50,679 bases of DNA, taken from the NCBI GenBank assembly GCA_902595825.1, contig CACJRP010000007.1, positions 1 through 50,679 of the forward strand. The letters run 5' to 3'. Of the stretch, positions 8,535-18,481 are shown piece by piece; position 1 is the first letter of the stretch, and each line of letters begins with the position of its first letter. This stretch comes from an uncultured Bacteroidota bacterium. GTDB lineage: Bacteria > Bacteroidota > Bacteroidia > Flavobacteriales > Flavobacteriaceae. The position numbers and the translations under genes were made by a program. The notes below the pieces were generated by a model. The model was not told the origin of the DNA, searched no databases, and worked only from the letters and a program-made list of their open reading frames with translations.

Positions 8535-8990
8535 TTGAGTCATTTTATAGGTACTTATGAATGTAAAATTGATGCCAAAGGAAGAATTTTAGTTCCATCG
8601 GCTTTAAAGAAACAAATATCCCTGTCAAATAAAGATGGTTTTGTAATTAAACGAGGATTATTTAATAATTGTATTGAGTTGTACCCATTTCTCCAATGGA
8701 AATTTGTAATGAATAAAATCGATCAGCTGAATCGTTTTAACAAAAAGAATATTGATTTTATAAGACGATTTACTGCAGGTGTAAAAAAAATAGAAATAGA
8801 TACAAATGGAAGGTTGCTAATACCCAAAGATTTAATAAAGCATGCCAATATAAAAAAGGATATAGTTGTTAGTGCAGCGGTAAATATTCTTGAAATCTGG
8901 GATAAAAATCTTTACGAGGAGGTAATTGACGAAGCCAAAGTGGATTTCAGCTCCTTAGCTGAAGAAGTAATGGGTAACGAAAATGAGTAA
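8535..8990 (+). CDS. mraZ: Transcriptional regulator MraZ
   Basis: First gene of the division cluster and its DNA-binding regulator; homologues form ring-shaped oligomers on repeated sites. Two AbrB/SpoVT-like repeats are visible, each with the D-x-x-G-R signature: DAKGR at residues 13-17 and DTNGR at 89-93. The total of 151 residues is normal. The start is TTG at 8535 (SHFIGTYECKIDAKGR); no ATG fits the conserved N-terminus. It overlaps rsmH by 8 nt. The GTGG repeats upstream are its likely operator. Confidence 0.95.
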   Translation: MSHFIGTYECKIDAKGRILVPSALKKQISLSNKDGFVIKRGLFNNCIELYPFLQWKFVMNKIDQLNRFNKKNIDFIRRFTAGVKKIEIDTNGRLLIPKDLIKHANIKKDIVVSAAVNILEIWDKNLYEEVIDEAKVDFSSLAEEVMGNENE

Positions 8991-9888
8991 ATTTATTTAT
9001 CACAATCCGGTATTACTTGAAAAATCTGTATGTGAACTTATCACCGATCCGAATGGTATATATGTTGATGCCACATATGGTGGTGGTGGTCACTCAAGGG
9101 AGCTACTTTGCAGACTGACTAAAAAAGGAAGGCTGTTTGCATTTGATCAAGATATTGATTCTAAGCAAAACTTAATTGATGATGCAAGATTTTTTTTTAT
9201 CAATTCTAATTTTAAGCACTTGAAGAAGTATTTAAATCACTATGATGTTTATGAAGTAAGTGGTATAATTGCTGATTTTGGTGTTTCATCTTATCAATTA
9301 GATGTACCATTAAGAGGTTTTTCCACAATGAAAGACGGACCCTTGGACATGAGGATGAACCAAGGTTCAAACTTAACAGCTGAAAGTGTTGTTAACAATT
9401 ATGAAAGGAAGAAACTATGTAAAATATTAAAAGAGTACGGGCAGGTTAATCAGGCAAAAGAAATTGCCAATAAAATTGTATCTCATAGAAAAACAAAACC
9501 AATAAAATCAACAAAAGAACTTGTAAGAGTTGTGGAAAATTCGCACGGTAAGTTTTCAAAGTATAAAGTCCTTGCTAAAATTTTTCAATCAATAAGAATT
9601 GAAGTTAATAATGAGTTGGAGGTAATTAAGCAACTTTTGTCCCAAGCGTCTGAATTGGTAAAAACTAGAGGCAGAATGGTTTGTATTTCTTACCATTCCT
9701 TGGAGGATAGACTGATTAAAAATTTTTTTAGGAGTGGTTCATTTGACAATAAAGATAATAGAGATTTTTTTGGTAATGTTCAAAAGCCATTTAAAAAAAT
9801 TGGAGGTTTGATAGTACCGGGTGCTAATGAAGTAAAAAAAAACAAGAGAGCGAGGAGTGCTAAAATGAGAATAGCTGAAAAAATATGA
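8983..9888 (+). CDS. rsmH: 16S rRNA (cytosine(1402)-N(4))-methyltransferase RsmH
   Basis: SAM-dependent methyltransferase (MraW) acting on C1402 of 16S rRNA in the decoding centre. It starts with the typical YHNPVLLEKSV, followed by the SAM-binding DATYGGGGHS near residue 28. Later come DFGVSSYQLD, the RGFS stretch and the C-terminal SYHSLEDRLIKNFF. Length (301) is normal. It overlaps mraZ by 8 nt and the next gene by 4 nt (ATGA), in line with coupled translation along the cluster. Confidence 0.96.
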   Translation: MSKFIYHNPVLLEKSVCELITDPNGIYVDATYGGGGHSRELLCRLTKKGRLFAFDQDIDSKQNLIDDARFFFINSNFKHLKKYLNHYDVYEVSGIIADFGVSSYQLDVPLRGFSTMKDGPLDMRMNQGSNLTAESVVNNYERKKLCKILKEYGQVNQAKEIANKIVSHRKTKPIKSTKELVRVVENSHGKFSKYKVLAKIFQSIRIEVNNELEVIKQLLSQASELVKTRGRMVCISYHSLEDRLIKNFFRSGSFDNKDNRDFFGNVQKPFKKIGGLIVPGANEVKKNKRARSAKMRIAEKI

Positions 9889-10193
9889 AAAATATTTTAT
9901 CCCTTTTGAATATTGATTTTTTGTTGAAAGAGGACTCTATGAAAAATTGGAGAATGCTTTTTTTTATATCAATTCTTGCTATGATTTCAATAGCAAGTGG
10001 CCACAGTGCAGATAAAAAAATTTACCTCATAGCAAACTTGAATAATGATTTGAAACGTGTGAAAAGCAAATTTGTGGAAAATAAATCTCAATTAATGTTC
10101 TTAAAATTAGAAACCAGAATTTCTAAAAGACTATCCGAAATTGGGGTTGGTCCATCGAAGGAAAAACCTTTGAGATTGAAATTAAAAAAATAA
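9885..10193 (+). CDS. ftsL: FtsL-like cell division protein
   Basis: A 102-residue protein with one predicted membrane segment (about residues 25-40, MLFFISILAMISIASG), a short cytoplasmic N-terminus and a helical, probably coiled-coil periplasmic part. This is the bitopic FtsL/DivIC layout. Position between rsmH and ftsI is the standard ftsL place in division clusters, and this carries most of the weight because FtsL sequences are poorly conserved. It overlaps rsmH by 4 nt and ftsI by 1 nt (TAATG). Its expected partners are FtsQ and FtsB; an ftsB gene is not seen in this window. Confidence 0.82.
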   Translation: MKNILSLLNIDFLLKEDSMKNWRMLFFISILAMISIASGHSADKKIYLIANLNNDLKRVKSKFVENKSQLMFLKLETRISKRLSEIGVGPSKEKPLRLKLKK

Positions 10194-12193
10194 TGAATAG
10201 CATTGAAAAAAAAATAATGTTCAGATACTACATATCTCTAACTTTTATTGTTTTTTTCGCATTTATTTTAATCGGTAAATTATTATATATTCAATTTAAA
10301 GAAGGAGACTACTACAGGAGTATTTCCGAGACCAATACAATCAAAAATTTTATTTTAGAACCTAGTAGAGGAAATATATACTCTGATGATAATAGTTTGT
10401 TAGCAACAACAACACCACGTTATGAAATTAGATGGGATTCCAAGGTTCCATCGGAATCAAATTTTCAAGATAAAAAAGTGGTTCTTTCAAAAGGACTTTC
10501 TAAGATTTTAGGTAAAAACTTCCATTTTTATTTGGATATTTTAAACAATGCTAGAGAAGAGGGAAACAGGTATCTTTTGATATCTAAAAATTTAAGTTAC
10601 TCTCAATACAAACAAATTAGAAAGCTACCTCTTTTTAATCTATCCTCACTTAAAGGAGGGTTAATTGTCGAGTCAAAAGAGGTGAGAGAAAATCCTATGG
10701 GAAAAATTTGTGAAAGAACTATTGGTTATGAAAAAAAAGACCCTTCCGGGCACTATATAAGAGTCGGTTTAGAAGGTGCTTTTAGTCACTTTCTAAAAGG
10801 GCAAAGTGGGCAAAGGCTAAAGCAAAAAATAGCAAACGGTCAGTGGAAGCCAATTAATGACAATAATGAAAGAGAACCAACTCAAGGTTATGATATTTAT
10901 TCAACAATTAACGTAAATATTCAAGACATAACCCACCACGCGCTTTTAAGGCAGTTAGAGAAATACCAGGCAGACCACGGTTGTGCAGTCGTTATGAAGA
11001 CAAATTCGGGTGAAATAAAATCCATTGTTAATCTTTCTAGAACAAGAAATGGTAAATATTATGAAAAATTCAATTATGCAATAGGAGAATCACAAGAACC
11101 AGGCTCAACATTCAAGTTAATGTCAGTAATAGCAACATTAGAAAACGATAATGGAATTAGTAAAAAGTTGATAGATACAAAAAATGGCGAAATAACCTTT
11201 TATGAAAAATACAAAGTTAGGGACTCAAAAAAAGGTGGTTATGGAAAATTAACACCCTCTAAGGCATTTGAGGTCTCTTCTAACACCGGTATTGTAAAAA
11301 TGGTTTATGAAAACTATAAAAATAATCCACAAAAATTTGTTGATAGATTGTATAATATGGGACTAAATGATGACTTAGGTTTAACCATAAAAGGGGAGGG
11401 TAAACCACTTATACCTTACCCTGGAGACAAAAATTGGAGTGGAATTTCATTACCGTGGATGGCATTTGGCTACGGAATTAAACTAACACCTCTACAAATA
11501 CTATCATTTTATAATGGTATTGCAAATGGAGGAGAAATAGTCAAACCTCGCTTTGTATATAAAATTAAAAACCCTGGCTCATCCACAATAAAAACATATG
11601 AAAAAGAAATTTTAAATCCTTCAATTTGCTCCAACACAACATTAAGTAAAGTTCAAAAAATGATGTTCAATGTGATTGACAAAAAATGGGGAACTGCGAA
11701 TAAAATTAAAAATAGTCAACTAAAAATGGCAGGAAAGACAGGTACGTGCCAAATAGAGTATACCTCAGAGGAAACCCAGTATGTTTCAAGTTTTGTCGGC
11801 TATTTCCCATACGAAAAACCAGAATATTCGTGTATTATAGTTATTAACAAACCCAATAAAGAAATTGGTTATTATGGAGGAGAAGTTGCAGCACCAGTAT
11901 TCAAAGAAATAGCAGAAAAATTATTCGTTAGGACTCCCAATGATATGATTTTAGAATCTAAAAATTACTCAAATTATTTTTCAAAAAGTGAAAATCAAAT
12001 TAATAAGTATAAAAAAAATAAAATTTCTGTTATACCAAACCTCATTGGAATGCCTGCGATGGATGCAATAGTAATTCTTGAACAAATGGGTTTAAAATTT
12101 GTTCTTAAAGGTGAGGGAAAAGTATTCAATCAATCAATTAAGTCTGGATCTAAGGTAAACTATAAGGAAAAAATTATTTTATATCTGTCATGA
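10193..12193 (+). CDS. ftsI: Penicillin-binding protein FtsI (PBP3-like, septal transpeptidase) with PASTA domain
   Basis: Class B penicillin-binding protein that cross-links septal peptidoglycan. It has an N-terminal membrane anchor (about residues 10-30), a PBP dimerisation domain and a transpeptidase domain. The active-site motifs are complete: SxxK at S305-K308, SxN at S362-N364 and KTGT at 515-518. The last 55 or so residues (VIPNLIGMPAMDAIVILEQM onward) form one PASTA domain, a feature usual in Bacteroidota FtsI but not in E. coli. The 666 residues fit this architecture. The stop overlaps the murE start by 4 nt. Confidence 0.95.
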   Translation: MNSIEKKIMFRYYISLTFIVFFAFILIGKLLYIQFKEGDYYRSISETNTIKNFILEPSRGNIYSDDNSLLATTTPRYEIRWDSKVPSESNFQDKKVVLSKGLSKILGKNFHFYLDILNNAREEGNRYLLISKNLSYSQYKQIRKLPLFNLSSLKGGLIVESKEVRENPMGKICERTIGYEKKDPSGHYIRVGLEGAFSHFLKGQSGQRLKQKIANGQWKPINDNNEREPTQGYDIYSTINVNIQDITHHALLRQLEKYQADHGCAVVMKTNSGEIKSIVNLSRTRNGKYYEKFNYAIGESQEPGSTFKLMSVIATLENDNGISKKLIDTKNGEITFYEKYKVRDSKKGGYGKLTPSKAFEVSSNTGIVKMVYENYKNNPQKFVDRLYNMGLNDDLGLTIKGEGKPLIPYPGDKNWSGISLPWMAFGYGIKLTPLQILSFYNGIANGGEIVKPRFVYKIKNPGSSTIKTYEKEILNPSICSNTTLSKVQKMMFNVIDKKWGTANKIKNSQLKMAGKTGTCQIEYTSEETQYVSSFVGYFPYEKPEYSCIIVINKPNKEIGYYGGEVAAPVFKEIAEKLFVRTPNDMILESKNYSNYFSKSENQINKYKKNKISVIPNLIGMPAMDAIVILEQMGLKFVLKGEGKVFNQSIKSGSKVNYKEKIILYLS

Positions 12194-13638
12194 AAATATT
12201 AAAAGATATAATCTATGGTGTTGATTTAGATTCTATAAAAGGGGATACAAACTTAACTATCACATCAATAGAATTTGACTCCAGGGAGGTAAAAGAGGGT
12301 TCACTGTTTGTTGCAATTAAGGGCGAAAAAGTTGACGGACATTCATTTATTGACAAGGCCGTAGAAAATGGTGCCACTGCAGTGATTTACAATGATTATA
12401 ATTTTAATAACGAAAAAGTCACTTTTATTAAAACCCCAAATACAAGAAAATCCCTATCTATAGTATCTTCAAACTTTTACGAAAATCCATCAAAAAAAAT
12501 AAAATTAGTAGGTATTACCGGAACTAATGGAAAAACAACAGTCGCAACTATTCTTTTCGACCTATTTAATAAAACTGGAATAAAATCTGGACTAATTTCC
12601 ACTATTAACATAAAATATGCTGGTATTGACATCGAAAATCACCATACAACTCCAGATTCAAAAAAAATCAATGAGATTCTTTATAAAATGTATGAAAATG
12701 GAATTGAGTTTTGTTTTATGGAAGTTTCTTCACATGGGATAGATCAGGACAGAATAAATGGATTAAAATTTTATTGTGGAGTCTTTACAAACATCACAAG
12801 AGATCATTTAGATTACCATAAATCTTTCGCTTCTTACAGAGATGTCAAAAAGAAATTTTTTGATGGTCTAACATCTGATTCCTTTGCAATCATTAATGCA
12901 GATGACAAAAATTCAAAATTCATGGTGCAGAATTGCGCATCAAAAATTAAAACTTTTGGAATTAAAAACTTAGCAGATAATAATGCGAAAATTTTAGAAA
13001 TTGATTTTTCTGGAATGTTATTGAAAATTAATAGTAAAGAGTTTTGGACACCACTTATAGGAAAATTTAATGTTTCCAATCTACTCGCAGTTTTTTCAGT
13101 AGCAAATATAGCTGGAATCAAGGCGATTGAAATTTTAAGAATTTTGAGTCAAACCAAGGGAATAAATGGAAGATTTGAAATTTTAAAAACCCCAAATAAT
13201 GCTTTTGTAATAGTTGATTATGCACACACTCCAAATAGTTTGGAAAATGTTATTGACACAATCAGCGAGATCAGAACAAAAAACGAATTATTTATTACTA
13301 TCATAGGATGTGGAGGTGACAGAGACTTAGGCAAAAGGTCAAAAATGGGGGAAATCGTTATAAACGGATGTGATAAAGTAATTTTTACATCAGACAATCC
13401 GAGATATGAAAAACCTGAAAAAATTATTGATGATATGTTATCAGGAATTAATCCAAAAAACACGAAAAAAGTTTTAAAAATAATCAATAGAAGAGAAGCT
13501 ATCAAGAGAGGATGTTCACAACTTAACTCTGGAGATATTCTTTTGGTCGTTGGAAAGGGTCACGAAACTTACCAAGAAATAAAAGGTGAAAAAATTCCTT
13601 TTAATGATATAAAAATTGTAAGGGAATCATTTAGTTAA
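12190..13638 (+). CDS. murE: UDP-MurNAc-L-Ala-D-Glu:meso-diaminopimelate ligase MurE
   Basis: Adds the third amino acid to the peptidoglycan stem peptide. The ATP-binding GTNGKTT is at 111-117. DNPR at 402-405 is the signature of enzymes that add meso-diaminopimelate and not L-lysine, so the wall should be of the DAP type. The 482 residues are of normal length. The cluster contains murE but no murF after it, unlike E. coli; absence of murF here is common in Bacteroidota. It starts inside the ftsI stop (ATGA) and ends 5 nt before mraY. Confidence 0.96.
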   Translation: MKILKDIIYGVDLDSIKGDTNLTITSIEFDSREVKEGSLFVAIKGEKVDGHSFIDKAVENGATAVIYNDYNFNNEKVTFIKTPNTRKSLSIVSSNFYENPSKKIKLVGITGTNGKTTVATILFDLFNKTGIKSGLISTINIKYAGIDIENHHTTPDSKKINEILYKMYENGIEFCFMEVSSHGIDQDRINGLKFYCGVFTNITRDHLDYHKSFASYRDVKKKFFDGLTSDSFAIINADDKNSKFMVQNCASKIKTFGIKNLADNNAKILEIDFSGMLLKINSKEFWTPLIGKFNVSNLLAVFSVANIAGIKAIEILRILSQTKGINGRFEILKTPNNAFVIVDYAHTPNSLENVIDTISEIRTKNELFITIIGCGGDRDLGKRSKMGEIVINGCDKVIFTSDNPRYEKPEKIIDDMLSGINPKNTKKVLKIINRREAIKRGCSQLNSGDILLVVGKGHETYQEIKGEKIPFNDIKIVRESFS

Positions 13639-13643
13639 ATATT

Positions 13644-14861
13644 ATGCTTTACTATTTATTTAATTTTCTCGAATATAATTATCAGATTCCAGGAGCAGGA
13701 CTTTTTCAATATATTTCATTCAGAGCTGCATTTGCCCTTATTTTTTCACTAATTATATCAATTTTCTTTGGAAGGAAAATTATTAAAATTCTAACAGTAA
13801 ATAAAATTGGTGAAAAAGTAAGAATACTTGGTTTAAAAAACGAGACAAAAAAAAATGGCACACCTACTATGGGTGGAATTATAATAATAATCGGTACAAT
13901 CATACCCGTACTTTTATTTTCAAAGTTTAACAACATATACATTATTTTATTGATTTTCACATCTATATGGATGGGTGTTATAGGTTTTATAGATGATTAT
14001 ATCAAAATTTTCAAAGATGACAAAAAAGGCTTAAAAGGGAGTTTCAAAATCATTGGTCAAATTATATTAGGAATAGTTGTAGGCTCAACAATTTATTTCC
14101 ATCCCGATATAAAAATTAAACAAAAAATAGAAGAGTTCCCCAAGGCTTCAAAAATTCAAGAAAAAACTTTATACAAAGAGGAAAAATCAACAAAAACAAC
14201 AATTCCTTTGGTAAAGGATAATGAGTTTGACTATTATTTTTTAATTGAATGGACCTCAATTCCTAGATCAATGACATGGATAATTTTTATTCCAATGGTG
14301 ATTTTTATAATAACTGCTGTTTCAAATGGAGCAAACTTAACAGACGGTATTGACGGATTAGCAGCAGGTAGTTCTTCGATAATGGCAATAACACTTGGAA
14401 TTTTTGCATGGGTCTCGGGAAATATAATTTTTTCCGATTATTTAAATATTATGTATATACCGAATGTTGGTGAAGTTACGGTTTTCGTGTCGTCATTTAC
14501 GGGCGGACTAATTGGGTTTCTGTGGTTTAATACTTATCCAGCTGATGTATTTATGGGTGATACTGGAAGTTTGACTGTTGGGGCTTTAATTTCAGTAATT
14601 GCGATTATGGTTAGAAAAGAACTTTTACTTCCAATTATTTGTGGAATTTTTCTTTTAGAAGTTTTATCAGTAATAATTCAAGTTTCTTATTTCAAGTACA
14701 CAAAAAAGAAAAAAGGATTTGGTGAAAGAATTTTTTTAATGTCTCCAATTCACCACCATTTTCAAAAAAAAGGAGTTCATGAAAGCAAAATTGTAAGCAG
14801 ATTTATAATAGTGGGAGTTCTATTAAGTGTTCTAGCAATCTTAACATTAAAAGTAAGATGA
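13644..14861 (+). CDS. mraY: Phospho-MurNAc-pentapeptide transferase MraY
   Basis: Integral membrane enzyme that forms lipid I from UDP-MurNAc-pentapeptide and undecaprenyl phosphate. Conserved stretches visible are [15 protein letters not shown], the [12 protein letters not shown] block, the MGDTGSLT block and the C-terminal [11 protein letters not shown]. At 405 residues it is some 45 longer than the E. coli enzyme because of a charged insert at about residues 152-195, between membrane segments and just before the IPRS stretch. I believe this insert is usual for the phylum, but that is from memory. It ends in a 4-nt overlap with murD. Confidence 0.96.
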   Translation: MLYYLFNFLEYNYQIPGAGLFQYISFRAAFALIFSLIISIFFGRKIIKILTVNKIGEKVRILGLKNETKKNGTPTMGGIIIIIGTIIPVLLFSKFNNIYIILLIFTSIWMGVIGFIDDYIKIFKDDKKGLKGSFKIIGQIILGIVVGSTIYFHPDIKIKQKIEEFPKASKIQEKTLYKEEKSTKTTIPLVKDNEFDYYFLIEWTSIPRSMTWIIFIPMVIFIITAVSNGANLTDGIDGLAAGSSSIMAITLGIFAWVSGNIIFSDYLNIMYIPNVGEVTVFVSSFTGGLIGFLWFNTYPADVFMGDTGSLTVGALISVIAIMVRKELLLPIICGIFLLEVLSVIIQVSYFKYTKKKKGFGERIFLMSPIHHHFQKKGVHESKIVSRFIIVGVLLSVLAILTLKVR

Positions 14862-16198
14862 AGGAATTAGTTGCAATCTTAGGGGCTGGAGAAAGTGGAA
14901 GAGGTGCAGCAATTCTTGCTAAAAAAGTAGGACACAGGGTTTTCGTTTCAGATTCAAATAAAATTTCAAAGCAAACAAAATTATTATTTAGAAAACTATC
15001 AATTGATTATGAAGAAAATCATCATTCAATAGAAAAAATTTTAAAAGCTGAGAAAATAATTAAGAGCCCAGGGATAGACAAAAATTCTGATTTAATAGCA
15101 AAAATAAAAAAAAGGGGTATTGATATCATATCAGAAATTGAGTTTGGTTTTTTGCAAACTGATTCAAAAATTATCGGAGTGACAGGAAGCAATGGTAAAA
15201 CAACAACTTCAACTATGATATATCACATTTTAAAAAAGTCGGGGATGGATGTTGCGTTGGTAGGAAATATTGGTAAAAGTTTTTCAGGGTCTATCGCTGA
15301 ACAAAATCATCAAATATATGTTTTAGAAATTAGCAGTTTCCAATTAGATAATATAAAGGACTTTTGCGCTGATATTTCCGTAATCACCAGTATTTCTCCA
15401 GATCACTTAGACAGATATAACTATGATTTTGATGAATATATAAAGACTAAACTCAAAATAACTCTTAATCAAATTACAAATCAATTTTTAATTTTTAATT
15501 CTGATGATAGGGAGTTAAAAAAAGCTGTTAAGAAGTATGCTCAAAGCGTAATTAAATTTCCATACGGTTTTAATTCTCCAAAAGGAGAATTCAATACTAC
15601 GGCGAAAAATAAATCAATAATTGTTAAAGAAAAAAAAAATATTAATATGTATGATACTTTAAACTTTTCCCTTAGAGGGAGACATAATTTACTAAACGCA
15701 ATGGCTGCTGTTTCAGTTGCCAGACTTTTAAAAGTCTCAAATAAATGCATAAGAGATAGTTTAATCAGCTTTTCAAACGTGGAACACAGACTTGAAGAGG
15801 TTTTGAAAATTCAAAATGTAACTTATATAAATGATTCAAAGGCTACGAATGTCAATGCAACTTTTTATGCTCTTGAAAGCATGGAAGGTCAAACGGTATG
15901 GATTGCTGGTGGAATTGACAAGGGAAACAACTATTTGGAACTACTACCCTTGGTAAGAGAAAAGGTGAAATCAATTGTTTGCATAGGATTAGATAATGAA
16001 AAAATAATTGAATCTTTTTCTCCAGTTGTTGACGTTTTAGTTGAGACTCAATCTATGTCTGAAGCTGTAAATATTGCACACAAACTAGCAAATAAAAAAG
16101 ATTATGTTTTATTATCGCCTGCGTGTGCAAGTTTTGATCTTTTTAAGAATTTTGAAGATCGTGGAAATCAATTTAAAAAAGCAGTAAGAAATCTGTAA
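14858..16198 (+). CDS. murD: UDP-MurNAc-L-alanine:D-glutamate ligase MurD
   Basis: Cytoplasmic Mur ligase that adds D-glutamate to UDP-MurNAc-L-Ala. The N-terminal Rossmann-like part begins with [12 protein letters not shown], and the ATP-binding GSNGKTT is at 110-116. Downstream are SSFQLD, the SPDHLDRY stretch and EHRLEEV, followed by INDSKATN and the C-terminal LSPACASFD motif. The 446 residues are normal. It overlaps mraY by 4 nt and lies 5 nt before ftsW. Confidence 0.96.
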   Translation: MKELVAILGAGESGRGAAILAKKVGHRVFVSDSNKISKQTKLLFRKLSIDYEENHHSIEKILKAEKIIKSPGIDKNSDLIAKIKKRGIDIISEIEFGFLQTDSKIIGVTGSNGKTTTSTMIYHILKKSGMDVALVGNIGKSFSGSIAEQNHQIYVLEISSFQLDNIKDFCADISVITSISPDHLDRYNYDFDEYIKTKLKITLNQITNQFLIFNSDDRELKKAVKKYAQSVIKFPYGFNSPKGEFNTTAKNKSIIVKEKKNINMYDTLNFSLRGRHNLLNAMAAVSVARLLKVSNKCIRDSLISFSNVEHRLEEVLKIQNVTYINDSKATNVNATFYALESMEGQTVWIAGGIDKGNNYLELLPLVREKVKSIVCIGLDNEKIIESFSPVVDVLVETQSMSEAVNIAHKLANKKDYVLLSPACASFDLFKNFEDRGNQFKKAVRNL

Positions 16199-16203
16199 AA
16201 AAA

Positions 16204-17400
16204 ATGCAGCAAAGATTCCTTGAAGGCGATAAAGTTTTGTGGGTACTTATATCACTACTAGCTCTTTTTTCTTTTTTCCCAATCTTTAGTGCAAGCTCTA
16301 ATTTAAGCTATGTGATTGGAACTGGGACTCCTTGGCAATACTTATTAAAACATACATTTATTTTAATTACTGGGTTTCTTTTGGTTCTAAGCATTCATAA
16401 AATTCCATTTTATTATTTTAAAGGAATATCGATTTTACTTCTTCCAATTGTGATTTTAATGTTGATTTATACAATATCACAAGGTAATATGGTCGATGGG
16501 GTAAATGCAAGTAGGTGGATTAAAATTCCGCTCATAGGGATTAGTTTTCAGACATCTTCTCTAGCATCACTAGTTTTGATGATTTATATTGCTTACTATC
16601 TTGACAAAACCAAAGAAGAAAAAATCAATTTTAGGAAATCATTACTCCCACTGTGGACACCTATTTTTTTGGTATTCATTTTAGTTTTTCCAACAAATTT
16701 ATCTACGGCATTGATTTTTCTATTTACTGTTTATTTAATTTTAATCTACGGTTGTTATCCAATAAAATATTTATTGAATTTATTTTTAATCAGTTCCTTT
16801 TTATTTACAATATTTATTTTATTAGCAATTCAATATCCTGAAAAAGCCCCAGACAGATTAGGTACATGGATTAATAGAGTTGAAAATTATTATAACCCAT
16901 CTTTGAGTAAAGATGGAAATTATCAGATTGAAAGAGCAAAAATTGCTATAGCCTCCGGAGGAATAACTGGTTTGGGAGTTGGTAAAAGTGTAATGAAAAA
17001 CTTTTTACCACAAAGTAGCTCAGACTTTATTTATGCAATTATTGTTGAAGAATATGGTCTTATAGGAGGAATAATGGTAATTATAATTTATTTGCTAATT
17101 CTTTTTAGAATAACAGTTATTCTTCATCATACAAGTTCGGTTTATGGTAAATTGTTAATTATTGGAGCAGGTCTACCAGTTATCATTCAAGCTTTTATTA
17201 ATATTGGTGTTGCTCTTAATATTTTTCCTGTCACTGGACAAACTCTGCCATTATTGAGTAGTGGTGGATCTGCGGCATGGGTAACATGTATTGCCTTTGG
17301 AATAATTCTTAGTGTTAGCGAAGAAAGATTCAATCAAGGAAAAATAAAACAACATAAAAAAGTTTCAAATCCTTTATTAATAATAAGTGAAGAAAAATAG
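16204..17400 (+). CDS. ftsW: Septal peptidoglycan polymerase FtsW
   Basis: Multi-spanning SEDS-family glycosyltransferase that polymerises lipid II at the septum together with FtsI. About ten hydrophobic segments are visible. SEDS landmarks include GVNASRWIKIP near residue 100, the YQIERAKIAIASGG block before GLGVGKS, the SSSDFIYAIIVEEYG block and the C-terminal NIFPVTGQTLPLLSSGGSA. The 398 residues are normal. Its 3' end overlaps murG by 14 nt, the second longest overlap in the cluster. Confidence 0.95.
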   Translation: MQQRFLEGDKVLWVLISLLALFSFFPIFSASSNLSYVIGTGTPWQYLLKHTFILITGFLLVLSIHKIPFYYFKGISILLLPIVILMLIYTISQGNMVDGVNASRWIKIPLIGISFQTSSLASLVLMIYIAYYLDKTKEEKINFRKSLLPLWTPIFLVFILVFPTNLSTALIFLFTVYLILIYGCYPIKYLLNLFLISSFLFTIFILLAIQYPEKAPDRLGTWINRVENYYNPSLSKDGNYQIERAKIAIASGGITGLGVGKSVMKNFLPQSSSDFIYAIIVEEYGLIGGIMVIIIYLLILFRITVILHHTSSVYGKLLIIGAGLPVIIQAFINIGVALNIFPVTGQTLPLLSSGGSAAWVTCIAFGIILSVSEERFNQGKIKQHKKVSNPLLIISEEK

Positions 17401-18481
17401 AATAATAATATCTTGTGGTGGTACAGGTGGTCACATATATCCTGGTATTGCAATTGCGAATAACTTAAAAAATTTGTGTCCTTTGAACCAAATATTATTC
17501 GTTGGCGCTTTTGGGAAAATGGAAATGAAGAAAGTTCCCAAAGCAGGATTTAATATAAAAGGAATATGGATTTCAGGTCTAAATAGAAAAAAATGGTGGA
17601 AGAATTTTTTTCTTCCTATAAAAATATTTGTAAGTCTTTTTCAAGCATTTTTGATATGGTTTAAATTTAGACCAGATATTATGATTGGCACTGGCGGTTA
17701 TGCAAGTCTTCCCATTTTATTTATTGGATCAGTTTTCAAAACAAAAATTGTTATTCAAGAACAAAACTGTTTACCGGGAATTAGTAATAAAATACTGTCT
17801 CGTTTTGCGTCTGTTATTGCTGTAGCTTACGAAAATATGGAGATTTTCTTTCCTCAAAAAAATATTTTTTTAACTGGCAATCCAGTTAGAAGTTCCTTGA
17901 TTCAGTCTAAATCACAAATTCTAAATACTAAAAAAAACAGCACTTTAAAAAAAAATAGCTTGAATCTCCTTGTGTTAGGTGGTAGCTTAGGTTCTGAAAA
18001 AATAAATGAAGTTATTTCTAATAATTTACCTTTTTTTAAAAAAAACAAAATAAAAATTATATGGCAGTGTGGTAATAATTATTTCGAAAGATATAAGGGT
18101 TACGAAAATAAGTTTACTAAAATATTTCCTTTTTTAGAAGAAATTGAAAAATTTTATAAAAAATCCGATATTATTATTTCAAGGGCTGGAGCTTTAACAA
18201 TTTCTGAACTTTGTTTAGTAGGGAAACCTTCTATTTTAATTCCTTCTCCAAATGTTTCTGAAAACCATCAATTTCATAATGCAAAGTATTTACAAGATAG
18301 GAGAGCTGCAATTATGATTGAAGAAAAAAAAATCAACGATGAGTTTAAAAAACAACTAGAAAAACTTATTGAATCTAACATATTGCGAAAACAACTTTCA
18401 ACTGCTATTAACAATCTAGCTAGACCTGATGCAACCAAAGATATAGTATTCCAGATAAATAAAATTTTAGTTAATGGATAA
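17387..18481 (+). CDS. murG: UDP-GlcNAc:lipid I N-acetylglucosaminyltransferase MurG
   Basis: Peripheral membrane glycosyltransferase (GT28) that turns lipid I into lipid II. GGTGGH is at 11-16, followed by the donor-binding half with LGGSLGSEKIN and SRAGALTISEL, then the C-terminal ENHQFHNAKYL. The start is GTG at 17387, which gives the conserved beginning KKNRIIISCGGTGGH and places the first 14 nt inside ftsW. The 364 residues are normal. It overlaps murC by 8 nt. Confidence 0.95.
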   Translation: MKKNRIIISCGGTGGHIYPGIAIANNLKNLCPLNQILFVGAFGKMEMKKVPKAGFNIKGIWISGLNRKKWWKNFFLPIKIFVSLFQAFLIWFKFRPDIMIGTGGYASLPILFIGSVFKTKIVIQEQNCLPGISNKILSRFASVIAVAYENMEIFFPQKNIFLTGNPVRSSLIQSKSQILNTKKNSTLKKNSLNLLVLGGSLGSEKINEVISNNLPFFKKNKIKIIWQCGNNYFERYKGYENKFTKIFPFLEEIEKFYKKSDIIISRAGALTISELCLVGKPSILIPSPNVSENHQFHNAKYLQDRRAAIMIEEKKINDEFKKQLEKLIESNILRKQLSTAINNLARPDATKDIVFQINKILVNG

